Under the pieces are notes generated by a model, which was not told the DNA's origin, ran no database searches, and saw nothing but the letters and a program-made list of their open reading frames with translations. A stretch of DNA of 40,264 nt from Flavobacteriales bacterium UBA972 (GTDB taxonomy: Bacteria > Bacteroidota > Bacteroidia > Flavobacteriales > Schleiferiaceae). Every line of letters begins with the position of its first letter. The stretch's first letter is position 1. Positions 30,482 to 38,419 of the stretch are shown here, piece by piece. Location: the NCBI GenBank assembly GCA_002292855.1, contig DBBY01000013.1, forward strand, positions 1-40,264, written 5' to 3'. Both the position numbers and the translations under genes were made by a program.

Positions 30482-31879
30482 ATGCCTTCTAGCGTACTTT
30501 TTTCTATTGCAGCTGCTGCTGTTTTGGCCTTCACTGTATTCATTGAGTTCGCAATCCGCAGGACTTGGCTGCCCTTTTTTTTAGGCAGAAAGCTGCTCCA
30601 CGTGCTGGCCATCGGCACCACTGCCTGGATCATTGACCTAAGCCAGGAATCGCGGACTTTGGGCTTCGTTCTGGTAACCATTGGCATTCTTTTGATGGTT
30701 GTTCTGCTGAATTTTAAATGGTGGCTCCAGCAAGAGTTCTCTTATGGAATTGCCTTGTTCCCAATTTCCCTAGGCGCTTTGCTGGCGCTCGGCGCTTCGG
30801 CAAGTTGGGTAGCGACCGCCGCTTGGGTCCTTGCCCTGAGCGATGCCAGCGCTGGATTAATAGGCAGACGATGGGGCGCGCCCAAGATCATTTTTTTATC
30901 GGAATCAAAGTCCTACCAAGGTGCCTTTGCTTTTTTTGCCACTGCCTCCGTAGTAATGGCTCTTCGATTCCCCGATTTGCATCTGGGATGGTGGCTTCTT
31001 CTTTCGTTGATTCCCACCCTGACTGAACTTTTCTCCTGGCGCGGGAGCGATAATTTCTTTCTGCCCATAGTTACCCTTGGCTGGATTCAATTGATTCTTG
31101 ACAGCCCCTACCTAGGGTCATGGATTGAGGTGCTCGCCGGCGGAATAGTGGTGCTCCTGCTTGCCTGGTTCGTTCAACGCAGAAACTGGTTGGACCATAC
31201 CGGGAGTTTAGCCGCCTTGTGGATTGCGGCGATTCTGTGGATGAGCGGCGGCTGGAAGGCCCTGTCTGCCCCAATTTTTCTATTGGCTGTGGGATCCGTC
31301 ACCGGCAAGCTGATTCGTTCGACCCACGCGTCCGAGAAAAGGTCCGCGACACAGGTGTTTTCCAATGGCCTCGTTGGGGTGGCACTCTACATGCTCTATG
31401 GAATGACTGGGCAGTTCCATTGGCTTCTGCTCGCCTGGGGCTCTTTTGCGATCAGTGTTTGCGATACCATTAGCAGCGAAGTGGGCGTTGCCGTTGGCGG
31501 ACGCACCTATAATGCGCTAACGCTCCGCAAAATGGCTCCGGGTCTTTCAGGCGGAATTTCTCTCGCCGGAACGGCAGGAGGTTTGGCTGCTTTGCTGCTT
31601 TTGGTACTTTTTCTGGGTAGTATTTTGCCCGTAAGCCCGATTCAGTTGCTTTGGGTTTTGGGCACTGGATTTATTGGCATGCTGATAGACAGTATTTTAG
31701 GCAGTAAATGGCAGGCCTTATGGAGGCAGGGTGAGGCGTTGAGTGAGGTTTCAAGCAATAGTCCGCAAGAAGTCTTGGTCAAGGGCTTGCCTTGGCTCGA
31801 CAACCACTGGGTAAATTTTTTGAGCAATGGAATTACCATGGCCTGCTCCTACCTGGCTTATGCCTGGTTTTTTCTATGA
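30482..31879 (+). CDS. Fusion of phytol-kinase-like (VTE5) and DUF92 (VTE6-like phytyl-phosphate kinase) membrane domains
   Basis: A 465-residue polytopic membrane protein made of two recognisable domains. Residues 1 to about 215 match the phytol/dolichol kinase family: RKLLH (36-40), SDASAGLIGRRWG (120-132), KSYQG (143-147) and DNFFLP (190-195). Residues about 216-465 match DUF92: RSATQVFSNG (287-296), CDTISSEVG (327-335) and PGLSGGISLAGT (353-364). In plants VTE5 phosphorylates phytol and the DUF92 protein VTE6 adds the second phosphate, giving phytyl diphosphate. One polypeptide here could do both. It is divergent from the methyltransferase-prenyltransferase pair with 28 bases between, supporting a shared pathway. 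The alcohol used (phytol, farnesol, geranylgeraniol) is inferred, not shown. Confidence 0.83.
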   Translation: MPSSVLFSIAAAAVLAFTVFIEFAIRRTWLPFFLGRKLLHVLAIGTTAWIIDLSQESRTLGFVLVTIGILLMVVLLNFKWWLQQEFSYGIALFPISLGALLALGASASWVATAAWVLALSDASAGLIGRRWGAPKIIFLSESKSYQGAFAFFATASVVMALRFPDLHLGWWLLLSLIPTLTELFSWRGSDNFFLPIVTLGWIQLILDSPYLGSWIEVLAGGIVVLLLAWFVQRRNWLDHTGSLAALWIAAILWMSGGWKALSAPIFLLAVGSVTGKLIRSTHASEKRSATQVFSNGLVGVALYMLYGMTGQFHWLLLAWGSFAISVCDTISSEVGVAVGGRTYNALTLRKMAPGLSGGISLAGTAGGLAALLLLVLFLGSILPVSPIQLLWVLGTGFIGMLIDSILGSKWQALWRQGEALSEVSSNSPQEVLVKGLPWLDNHWVNFLSNGITMACSYLAYAWFFL

Positions 31880-31900
31880 CTAACCACTGATGAACTAGCA

Positions 31901-32182
31901 ATGAACATCGTATCAATCTTTAGAATCGTCGCTGTGAGCGAAGGCTACAGCTACCTGGCATTTGCCGCAACCATGCCATTGAAGTACGGATTGGGAATTC
32001 TCTGGCCCAATAAGATTGTGGGAGCCACCCACGGAGCATTGTTTCTCGCATTCATGGTTTTGCTTCTGTTGGTTTGGGTCCGCGAGCGGTGGACGATTGG
32101 CCGGGTTGCCGCCTTTGGACTGGCTTCGCTCCTGCCCTTTGGTACTATTTGGTTGGATCGACGGATTTTTGCCAAGAAATAA
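31901..32182 (+). CDS. DUF3817 family small membrane protein
   Basis: A 93-residue protein with three hydrophobic helices. 'FRIVAVSEGYSYLAFAATMPLKYGLG' and 'VGATHGALFLAFMVLLLL' are typical of DUF3817, whose function is unknown. It begins 21 bases after the VTE5-VTE6 fusion on the same strand and probably shares its transcript. A link to isoprenoid metabolism is suggested only by position. Confidence 0.82.
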   Translation: MNIVSIFRIVAVSEGYSYLAFAATMPLKYGLGILWPNKIVGATHGALFLAFMVLLLLVWVRERWTIGRVAAFGLASLLPFGTIWLDRRIFAKK

Positions 32183-32275
32183 ACAGTTTAGATTGTTGGT
32201 GTTAAGGCATCTAGCTAATTCTTTGCTTTTGATTATTTATTATCGCTTCAAGGCCAGCGATGTTTTTATTTAAAG

Positions 32276-32283
32276 TAATTTTG
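32276..32283 (+). promoter_or_regulatory. -7 box of the YceI-type lipoprotein gene
   Basis: TAATTTTG is a perfect TAnnTTTG match in the 123-base gap after the DUF3817 gene. It leaves a leader of about 15 bases that is A-rich just before the ATG (TTAAAAAAATAAACT), the usual Bacteroidota translation signal. Confidence 0.65.
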
Positions 32284-32305
32284 CAGCCAATTAAAAAAAT
32301 AAACT

Positions 32306-32917
32306 ATGAATAAATCCTTTTTTGCTGCAGCCCTTATTGCTGTAGCCGCCGCATCCTGCTCTAACAAACAAGGCGAAGACGTCGACGCTACCGCTTCAGT
32401 GGCCTACACGGTTGATGCCGCATCTTCTACCGTAGAGTGGAAGGGTGACGTGGTTGGAGTGTACAGCCACAATGGCATTGCCAAACTCGCTTCTGGAACC
32501 GTTGAAGTTGCCGACAGCGCAATAGTTGGTGGAATGTTCACCATCGACATGACTACGATTTGGCCTACCGACAGCGCTTCGTACAAGGACCAAGACGGTG
32601 GCCGCGCAAGCGACCTAGTGGGTCACTTGATGACCGACGACTTCTTTGGAGTTGATTCGTTCCCAACTGCTACGTTTGAAGTAGTTAGCGCTACTGCAAC
32701 TACCGTGAGCGGCAAACTCACTGTAAAGGGAGTTACGGTTGACGAAGAGCTTGAAATCACCAACATGGAGGTTACCGAAGCCGGTTTGACCTTCACTGGC
32801 GCCTTGACTTTTGATCGCCAAAAGCACGGAGTTAGCTGGAAGCATTTTGTAAAGGACTACGTTCTTGCTGACGAAATCGCAATCACCTTCACGGTTGTTG
32901 CTGCTCCAACACTTTAA
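32306..32917 (+). CDS. YceI-family lipid-binding lipoprotein
   Basis: A 203-residue envelope lipoprotein. The lipobox cysteine is C18 (AVAAASCSN). After it the YceI lipocalin-like barrel starts with 'VAYTVDAASSTVEWKGDVVG' and contains 'HLMTDDFFGVDSFPTATFEV' and 'TFDRQKHGVSWKHFV', classic for the family. Some YceI proteins bind long polyisoprenoid quinones or isoprenoids in their cavity. It lies just downstream of putative prenyl-metabolism genes but with its own promoter, so a functional link is speculative. A strong terminator follows. Confidence 0.9.
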   Translation: MNKSFFAAALIAVAAASCSNKQGEDVDATASVAYTVDAASSTVEWKGDVVGVYSHNGIAKLASGTVEVADSAIVGGMFTIDMTTIWPTDSASYKDQDGGRASDLVGHLMTDDFFGVDSFPTATFEVVSATATTVSGKLTVKGVTVDEELEITNMEVTEAGLTFTGALTFDRQKHGVSWKHFVKDYVLADEIAITFTVVAAPTL

Positions 32918-32942
32918 TACTTAACAAAGTTTTAAAACGAAA

Positions 32943-32969
32943 AGCCCCGCCATTGGCGGGGCTTTTTTT
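32943..32969 (+). terminator. Strong rho-independent terminator, likely bidirectional
   Basis: AGCCCCGCC (32943-32951) pairs perfectly with GGCGGGGCT (32955-32963) around ATT, followed by a T run to 32969. The minus strand also reads into T-rich sequence, so it can end the convergent barrel-protein transcript as well. Confidence 0.9.
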
Positions 32970-32988
32970 ATGCACTGCAGCCAGGCAA

Positions 32989-34131
32989 CTAGGGACTAAC
33001 CAAGTTTAGACTGACGTTGAAGTAGAGCGGGTTGCCGAGAACGTTGGTCTGGGCATAGGAATCGTCTCTCAAGAGGCCGAAAGCCCGATAAATCTCAACG
33101 CCATCGACCAACCGATCGACGTCGAAGCGGTACTGAAAGCGGTAGCCTGCCTGAACAGAAAGCCATATAAAGTCCTTAAGCGAAAACTCATAAACCATGC
33201 GGAATCGGGCCTCTCCGCGGCGAATTTCTAGGTCTTCGTTGCGAAGGTCAACACCGCTTGCCGGATCGCGCCACAACCGATAGGACTGCCCCTCTAGTTC
33301 ATAGCCCGCAAAGATCATGTTTCGCGGATTAATCGTGCGGCGCACGTGGGCGCGGGCCGGGAAGAGCACTTCGGCACCCCACTTGTTTAGGGCATCGGTG
33401 GAATTGTAAAGAACTACAGGGATGTAGTTAATCTCTCCCACGCGGTAGGTGCGCGCAAGGCCCAATCCCCACTGCTTCTTCTCGGTCGGACGGCGACCGT
33501 AGATCAATGCTGCAGAGTACCGCAGGTATTGAGCAGGCATGAACTCGATACCGTAGGTTCCGCTCAAATCCGCAGAGCCTTGAAAGAGCAGGAAGTTCTT
33601 GCGGTCGAGTGGCTTAAACACTGTGGTGTTAACTCCCGTGGTTCGCAGACCATGCTCCGACAGGGTCTGGTGCAGTAGGTTCGATTCCGTTGTCGGCGGT
33701 TCGTCGTAGGCATATTGGGTATTCCAGTAGTTTGCTCCCATTTGCCAGACCAGGTTGGTCTTCGAAATAACGGGTATGTTAAACCCAGCGCGTACGCCAT
33801 AGGTGGCATTTACTTTAGCTTGGCTGCCACGACTTACTACCATTGGCTGACCATTGGGGTCTAAGGCATAAGTACCATCTTCTACCTTAAAAATATTACT
33901 AGCAGAGAGGTTGTAGGCCCCCTGGTAGTCGTAGCCCAGCGAAATTAGCTTGGCAGGGCTTAGGCCCTCAATTTTGGGACTGCAAAAGCGCTTCGCTCCG
34001 GCGTCTACAAAACCAAGGTTGTCGTACTGGCTAAAGTCGTCTTCGGCAGCCGATGAAGAGTCGGACTGGGCCCATAGAGTTCCTCCAATGGACGACGCGA
34101 GGGCTAAAGCCCAAATTCTGCGGCGCATCAT
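32989..34131 (-). CDS. Outer-membrane beta-barrel protein (DUF6268-like)
   Basis: A 380-residue protein with a signal peptide ending near 'GGTLWAQ' (about residue 21). The mature part has alternating hydrophobic strands ('FNIPVISKTNLVWQMGANYW', 'YLRYSAALIYGRR', 'FIWLSVQAGYRFQYRFDV') and ends in a strand 'LYFNVSLNLVSP', as expected of an outer-membrane barrel. I recall this pattern from DUF6268 proteins of Bacteroidota; function is unknown. Two consecutive ATGs occur (34131 and 34128); the first overlaps the DUF2147 stop as ATGA. Confidence 0.75.
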   Translation of the reverse strand: MMRRRIWALALASSIGGTLWAQSDSSSAAEDDFSQYDNLGFVDAGAKRFCSPKIEGLSPAKLISLGYDYQGAYNLSASNIFKVEDGTYALDPNGQPMVVSRGSQAKVNATYGVRAGFNIPVISKTNLVWQMGANYWNTQYAYDEPPTTESNLLHQTLSEHGLRTTGVNTTVFKPLDRKNFLLFQGSADLSGTYGIEFMPAQYLRYSAALIYGRRPTEKKQWGLGLARTYRVGEINYIPVVLYNSTDALNKWGAEVLFPARAHVRRTINPRNMIFAGYELEGQSYRLWRDPASGVDLRNEDLEIRRGEARFRMVYEFSLKDFIWLSVQAGYRFQYRFDVDRLVDGVEIYRAFGLLRDDSYAQTNVLGNPLYFNVSLNLVSP

Positions 34132-34601
34132 TTTTTAGCAGGCGCAGTGGCTAGCCTCTTCCACACGTCGGTACGGCCAAGGGCCTGTACTCCAATGTAT
34201 CCGCGAATATCCAGGGTGTTTTTATCCTTCATCTTGATGACGCAGTTGTAGGTGCTTCCGTTGAGCGGATCATAGATAGTACCCTCAGACCAGGTTCCGT
34301 CGGTTTGGTAGACGAAGTCCTTGAGCATGCGGTAGCCCTTGAGCGGAACATTTTTGAGCGCTGCATCAGGGTTGTTCTTGTCGGTTTTGGGCAGGTTGGT
34401 CTCTGGGTCGTTGGGTTCGATGAGCCACACCACTCGCCCGTAGTACTTGGTGCCAATCTTGTCAATTTTAATGCGCGAGCGGCCGTTACTGGGTTCCCAG
34501 ACACCGATCAATTTGTCACCAGGAGATTCTTGAAGCTCAAAATTGAGCGAGGTGAAGGCAATTAAGGCCGAAGCGGCCCAAAGGGATAGTTTGCGTAGCA
34601 T
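34128..34601 (-). CDS. DUF2147 family secreted protein
   Basis: A 157-residue exported protein with an N-terminal hydrophobic signal segment. The body reads 'IGVWEPSNGRSRIKIDKIGTKYYGRVVWL', then 'GTIYDPLNGSTYNCVIKMKD' and 'LDIRGYIGVQALGRTDVWKR', matching DUF2147, a small beta-barrel-like family of unknown function often found in the periplasm. It lies between a barrel protein (overlap of four bases) and a lipoprotein (seven-base gap) in one operon. Confidence 0.88.
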   Translation of the reverse strand: MLRKLSLWAASALIAFTSLNFELQESPGDKLIGVWEPSNGRSRIKIDKIGTKYYGRVVWLIEPNDPETNLPKTDKNNPDAALKNVPLKGYRMLKDFVYQTDGTWSEGTIYDPLNGSTYNCVIKMKDKNTLDIRGYIGVQALGRTDVWKRLATAPAKK

Positions 34602-34608
34602 AGGTTGT

Positions 34609-35139
34609 TTAGGATTTAACGGTAAGGTCTAGGGTAAGATTTATTTTAAAGCTGCGGTTGCCTTCGTAGAAGTCTTCGGCGAGGTCCGCGTCGAGAACCA
34701 GGTAGACGGTGCCACCCGATACCAGAGTTCCAAGTTCCGCGTCGGGAGCGACATCTAGGGCCACCGAGGCGGATTCTGCAGGCAGCGGATTTTTGAACGC
34801 CACCTCTTGCATGGCCACTTCGGCATCGTCGCTGGCAAAAGAGAGCACCAGAGAACGCACCATTGCAAAACCTAGGCTGTCGCCCGGAGCCACCGTTGCG
34901 CTTGTCAGGCGCGCATCCGAGATGAGCATTCCCTCTTCATAGGCATCGCCAAGAATCGATTTTAGGTCAATTTCGAGGCTGTACTGCCCTTGGTTCGGAC
35001 CTTCAAATAAGGGACCTTCAAGGGTTACGTTGAGGTCGTTAACGGCGTATTCGTGAACGGTACCCGAGCCGGAACAGCCCCAGACCAGTAAGGCTGGAAG
35101 CACCATGGTACCGGCAATGCGGAGGATGTTTTTAATCAT
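34609..35139 (-). CDS. Hypothetical lipoprotein, beta-rich
   Basis: A 176-residue protein with a lipobox at C22 (ALLVWGCSG). The mature part is acidic and predicted beta-rich, with repeated patterns such as 'DLNVTLEGPLFEGPNQGQYSLEIDL' and ending 'FKINLTLDLTVKS'. I do not recognise a family. It is the first gene of the operon with the DUF2147 and barrel proteins, suggesting an envelope role. TATATTCG on the minus strand (35167 to 35160) is a possible -7 box with one mismatch. Confidence 0.7.
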   Translation of the reverse strand: MIKNILRIAGTMVLPALLVWGCSGSGTVHEYAVNDLNVTLEGPLFEGPNQGQYSLEIDLKSILGDAYEEGMLISDARLTSATVAPGDSLGFAMVRSLVLSFASDDAEVAMQEVAFKNPLPAESASVALDVAPDAELGTLVSGGTVYLVLDADLAEDFYEGNRSFKINLTLDLTVKS

Positions 35140-35350
35140 TTTTGGATGGAATTAAGTTTCGAATATATACCCAAAAGGCGATTGAGAACGATTATTGGCG
35201 ATAATTTTTAGGTTCCGACAGCCTGCAGCACATTAGCGCATAATTTTAGGCTAGCATGCACAACCCCATCGCGCTAAAGGCAAATTCGCCTCAGACTGTC
35301 ATAGAATCTGCACGATTTGAATGCACTAATCCCATAGACTTTAGGTTCGA
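35140..35350. other. Divergent intergenic region between envelope and sugar-salvage operons
   Basis: This 211-base gap must hold promoters in both directions. It carries a short near-repeat, ATAATTTTTAGG (35201-35212) and ATAATTTTAGG (35240-35250), separated by 27 bases; the second contains TAATTTTA, one mismatch from a plus-strand -7 box. I see no ORF or RNA gene. Confidence 0.4.
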
Positions 35351-36097
35351 ATGAAGTCCGCCCTAATTGTACTGCTCGCAGGCCGAGGAATGCGGTTTGG
35401 TGGCCCGAAGCAGCTTGAGCCAGTGGGGCCTAATGGCGAATGCATCGCAGAGCTCAGCGTGAGGGATGCCGCTCTGGCTGGATTCACGGGGGCAATTCTG
35501 GTAATTCGCGAGGAGCACCGCGCACTTTGGGAGGCCAAAACTTGGCCGATTCCGACCTCTATTGCGATTCAGTACCAAGCCCTCGGAACCGGTGATGCCT
35601 TGGGCATCGGCATGAAGTTGGCCGATTCCTTGGGCTACGACAATTGGGCCGTGGCGAACGGCGACGACTACTATGGTCCGATTTGGAACGAGGCCTACCG
35701 CCTTCTAGCTCTGGGCTTGAATGCAGCCCTCGCCTACCCGCTTAAAAGCGTGTGCAGCCACTCGGGCTCGGTAAGCCGGGCAATTTTGCACCAGAATGAA
35801 GACCGTCTTTTGACCAGCATCGAAGAGGTGCACAACCTTTACCCCGAGGATGCTGCTCGATTGAACAACCCTTGGGTTTCTATGAATGCATGGGTATTTC
35901 AGAAGGAACTGCTTCAATGGTGGCCTAAAGCGCCAATGCAGCACCAAGGCGACCGTGAATTTGGAATCCCCGATGCATTGCGCCTCGGAATTTCCAGGGG
36001 CGCATCCATCGCGGTGGCACCTGTGGGCGAAACCTGGATTGGAATGACCCATGCGGCAGACAAAGAGGCCGTTTTGATGTACTTTAAGGGCAGTTAA
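35351..36097 (+). CDS. Sugar-1-phosphate nucleotidyltransferase
   Basis: A 248-residue protein of the NTP-transferase fold, activating a sugar 1-phosphate to an NDP-sugar. The nucleotide-binding start 'VLLAGRGMRFGGPKQLEPVG' corresponds to the LAGGxGxRxGG motif with one Gly replaced by Arg. 'YQALGTGDALGIGM' and NGDDYYG (metal-binding Asp) follow. It begins an operon with a GH109-like enzyme and a NahK-like kinase, so it may convert GalNAc-1-P or GlcNAc-1-P to the UDP form. The substrate is inferred from neighbours. Confidence 0.82.
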   Translation: MKSALIVLLAGRGMRFGGPKQLEPVGPNGECIAELSVRDAALAGFTGAILVIREEHRALWEAKTWPIPTSIAIQYQALGTGDALGIGMKLADSLGYDNWAVANGDDYYGPIWNEAYRLLALGLNAALAYPLKSVCSHSGSVSRAILHQNEDRLLTSIEEVHNLYPEDAARLNNPWVSMNAWVFQKELLQWWPKAPMQHQGDREFGIPDALRLGISRGASIAVAPVGETWIGMTHAADKEAVLMYFKGS

Positions 36098-36111
36098 AAC
36101 CCCTTGAACCC

Positions 36112-37488
36112 ATGAATCGTCGCGATTTTTTGCGGACCACTGGCTTGGCCACTGCCGGTGCTGCTATGCTTCCGTCCTACCTCTATGCCTTGTCACCCGA
36201 GGTTCGAAAAACCATTCGTGTAGGATTCATTGCCACCGGCCTCCGGGGGCAAAACCATCTTGAACTCATGCTTCAACGAGACGACGTTGAGGTCGTAGCC
36301 CTTGCCGATCCCCAAGCGCATATGCTGGCTTCTGCAGTGGGTATGATTGCAAAGTCCGGCAAAAAAGAGGCAAAGACCTATGGCAATGGGCCCAAGGACT
36401 ACCTGAACATGCTCGCAAAAGAGCGATTGGACGCCGTTTTTGTTAGCAGCCCCTGGGAGTGGCATCGCGACCACGGCGTCGCTGCCCTTGAGGCCGGAGT
36501 GGCCGTGGCCATGGAAGTTAGTGGAGCAATAAACCTCAAGGATTGCTGGGATTTAGTGGAGGCAAGCGAGCGCAACCGAACTCCACTCATGGCGCTTGAA
36601 AACGTGTGCTACCGCCGCGACGTGATGGCGGTCTTGAATATGGTTCGCCAAGGAATGTTTGGCGAACTGGTTCACGGGCAAGGCGGATACCAGCACGACC
36701 TGCGTGGCGTTCTGTTTAACGACGGCAAATCACCCTACGGCAAGGGCGTTGAATTTGGGATGGAACGTGGATACAGCGAATCCCAATGGCGAACAGACCA
36801 CTACGTCAAGCGCAACGGAGAGCTTTATCCGACGCACGGACTGGGCCCGGTAGCGGCCATGATGGACGTCAATCGGGGCAATCGTTTGACGCATTTGACT
36901 TCTATGGCAAGCAAGTCGCGCGGATTAAACGACTACGTTACCCGCCAAGCGGGCAAGGATCATCCGAATGCAAAGGTGAATTTTGCCTGCGGCGACATTG
37001 TTACAACCACCATTGGTTGTGCCAACGGCGAAACTATTCTACTTACCCACGACACCTCCCTTCAGCGGCCCTATAATTTAGGCTTCCGAGTTCAGGGTAC
37101 GCGCGGAATTTGGCAGGACTTCGGCTGGGGAGGCCTCGACCAAGGCCACATTTACTTTGAAGATTCGATGAAGCAGAGCCACCGCTGGGCTAATACGGCT
37201 GAGTTGATGAAGACCAATGACCATCCGCTCTGGGCCAAGCATTCTGAGGCAGCTGCGGGCGCGGGGCATGGCGGAATGGACTACTTCGTCGACAACGCCT
37301 TCATCGAATGCCTCAAGCGCAACGAGCCATTCCCCTTTGACGTCTACGACCTGGCCACGTGGTACTCGATTACGCCCTTGTCAGAAAAGTCCATAGCAGA
37401 GGGATCCGTGCCCCAAGAAATTCCCGATTTCACCCGCGGATCTTGGCAGGAGCGCAAGCCCATTTTTGGGTTCTATGACCAGTATTAA
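36112..37488 (+). CDS. GH109-like NAD-dependent alpha-N-acetylgalactosaminidase (Gfo/Idh/MocA fold), Tat-exported
   Basis: A 458-residue protein. The N-terminus MNRRDFLRTTGLATAGAAML is a Tat signal with the twin arginine at 3-4. The Gfo/Idh/MocA Rossmann domain follows (VGFIATGLRGQNHLELMLQRDD). Several blocks match glycoside hydrolase family 109 closely: 'ENVCYRRDVMAVLNMVRQG', 'GGYQHDLRGVLFNDGKSPYG', YPTHGLGPVA, AGHGGMDYF (384-392) and the C-terminal PDFTRGSWQERKPIF. GH109 enzymes remove terminal alpha-GalNAc using NAD in a redox-elimination mechanism. The site of action is probably periplasmic. It overlaps the kinase by 14 bases. Confidence 0.88.
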   Translation: MNRRDFLRTTGLATAGAAMLPSYLYALSPEVRKTIRVGFIATGLRGQNHLELMLQRDDVEVVALADPQAHMLASAVGMIAKSGKKEAKTYGNGPKDYLNMLAKERLDAVFVSSPWEWHRDHGVAALEAGVAVAMEVSGAINLKDCWDLVEASERNRTPLMALENVCYRRDVMAVLNMVRQGMFGELVHGQGGYQHDLRGVLFNDGKSPYGKGVEFGMERGYSESQWRTDHYVKRNGELYPTHGLGPVAAMMDVNRGNRLTHLTSMASKSRGLNDYVTRQAGKDHPNAKVNFACGDIVTTTIGCANGETILLTHDTSLQRPYNLGFRVQGTRGIWQDFGWGGLDQGHIYFEDSMKQSHRWANTAELMKTNDHPLWAKHSEAAAGAGHGGMDYFVDNAFIECLKRNEPFPFDVYDLATWYSITPLSEKSIAEGSVPQEIPDFTRGSWQERKPIFGFYDQY

Positions 37489-38419
37489 CTGGAGCGATTG
37501 GGGCAGGTCCGCGCCCGTCGCGCTGACCCCCGTCTCGGGCGGCCTCATAAACGAGAGCTTTCGTGCGGAATTTGGCTCTGGCGAAATCGTGTTCGCGCAG
37601 CGCATCAACCGCGGAGTATTTAGCGACCTGGGTGCCATAGAGCAGAATTTACTCCTCCTCAGGGCATCGTCCGCCTCGGAGCTTGTGGTAAACCCCATTC
37701 CACGCCTTGATGGCGGCATTCACGACGCGGACGGATGGCGAATCCAACCCTGGATTAATGAAGTCGCGCAGCATGCTCCACCCTATGCCTGCGGCCAGTT
37801 TTGGGGGCAATTCAACCGCTTGCTGAACGAGCGAGCTGCTCCGTGGAGGACGGTGCTTCCCAACTTTCACAGCGCAGCACTTCGATGGGCGCAATGGGCG
37901 AATGTGTGCCAAATGGTCCCTCTTGAGCATTCTGAGCTATACTCTGAATTAGAGGATCTTGCACCAACGTTTTTAAAGTTAGAGTCGAAGCTTTTGCCGG
38001 CGGTTCAGCACCACGATGCCAAGCGTGCCAACATGCTTCTAAGTGATCAAGGATTCCGCGCAATTGACCTCGACACCCTTCAACCGGGCTACCTCGGCAG
38101 TGATTTTGCCGATTTAGTTCGGAGTATGGCCGCAGCCAGGGCCGAAGATGATCCGAAGGGGAATTCAGCGGAGCCCGAAATCCTGCGCGAGCTATGGGAC
38201 GGCTACCTCAATGGCTGGCCTGAAGCTGCCGTTCACGAGGACAGCCTGCGCCTCATGCCTGCCTATCTGAGTTGGGTGCAAGCCCTTCGTTTTGCGACCG
38301 ATGCGGCAAACGGCAGCACCTACTACCGAATAGATTATCCAGAGCACAATTGGGTTCGCGCGCAGAACCAGTTGGAGCTTGTTCGTTCCCTACTGAAATT
38401 GATTAGGTTTACGGTATGA
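37475..38419 (+). CDS. NahK-like N-acetylhexosamine 1-kinase (APH fold)
   Basis: A 314-residue aminoglycoside-phosphotransferase-fold kinase. The catalytic loop is HHDAKRAN (179-186) with D181, and the metal Asp lies in AIDLDTLQPGYLGSDFADLVR. These resemble N-acetylhexosamine 1-kinase (NahK), which phosphorylates GalNAc or GlcNAc at the anomeric position. The ATG at 37475 is preferred over a TTG three codons upstream. Sitting between GH109 and cytidine deaminase with overlapping ends, it likely phosphorylates GalNAc released by the GH109 enzyme. Confidence 0.83.
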   Translation: MTSINWSDWGRSAPVALTPVSGGLINESFRAEFGSGEIVFAQRINRGVFSDLGAIEQNLLLLRASSASELVVNPIPRLDGGIHDADGWRIQPWINEVAQHAPPYACGQFWGQFNRLLNERAAPWRTVLPNFHSAALRWAQWANVCQMVPLEHSELYSELEDLAPTFLKLESKLLPAVQHHDAKRANMLLSDQGFRAIDLDTLQPGYLGSDFADLVRSMAAARAEDDPKGNSAEPEILRELWDGYLNGWPEAAVHEDSLRLMPAYLSWVQALRFATDAANGSTYYRIDYPEHNWVRAQNQLELVRSLLKLIRFTV

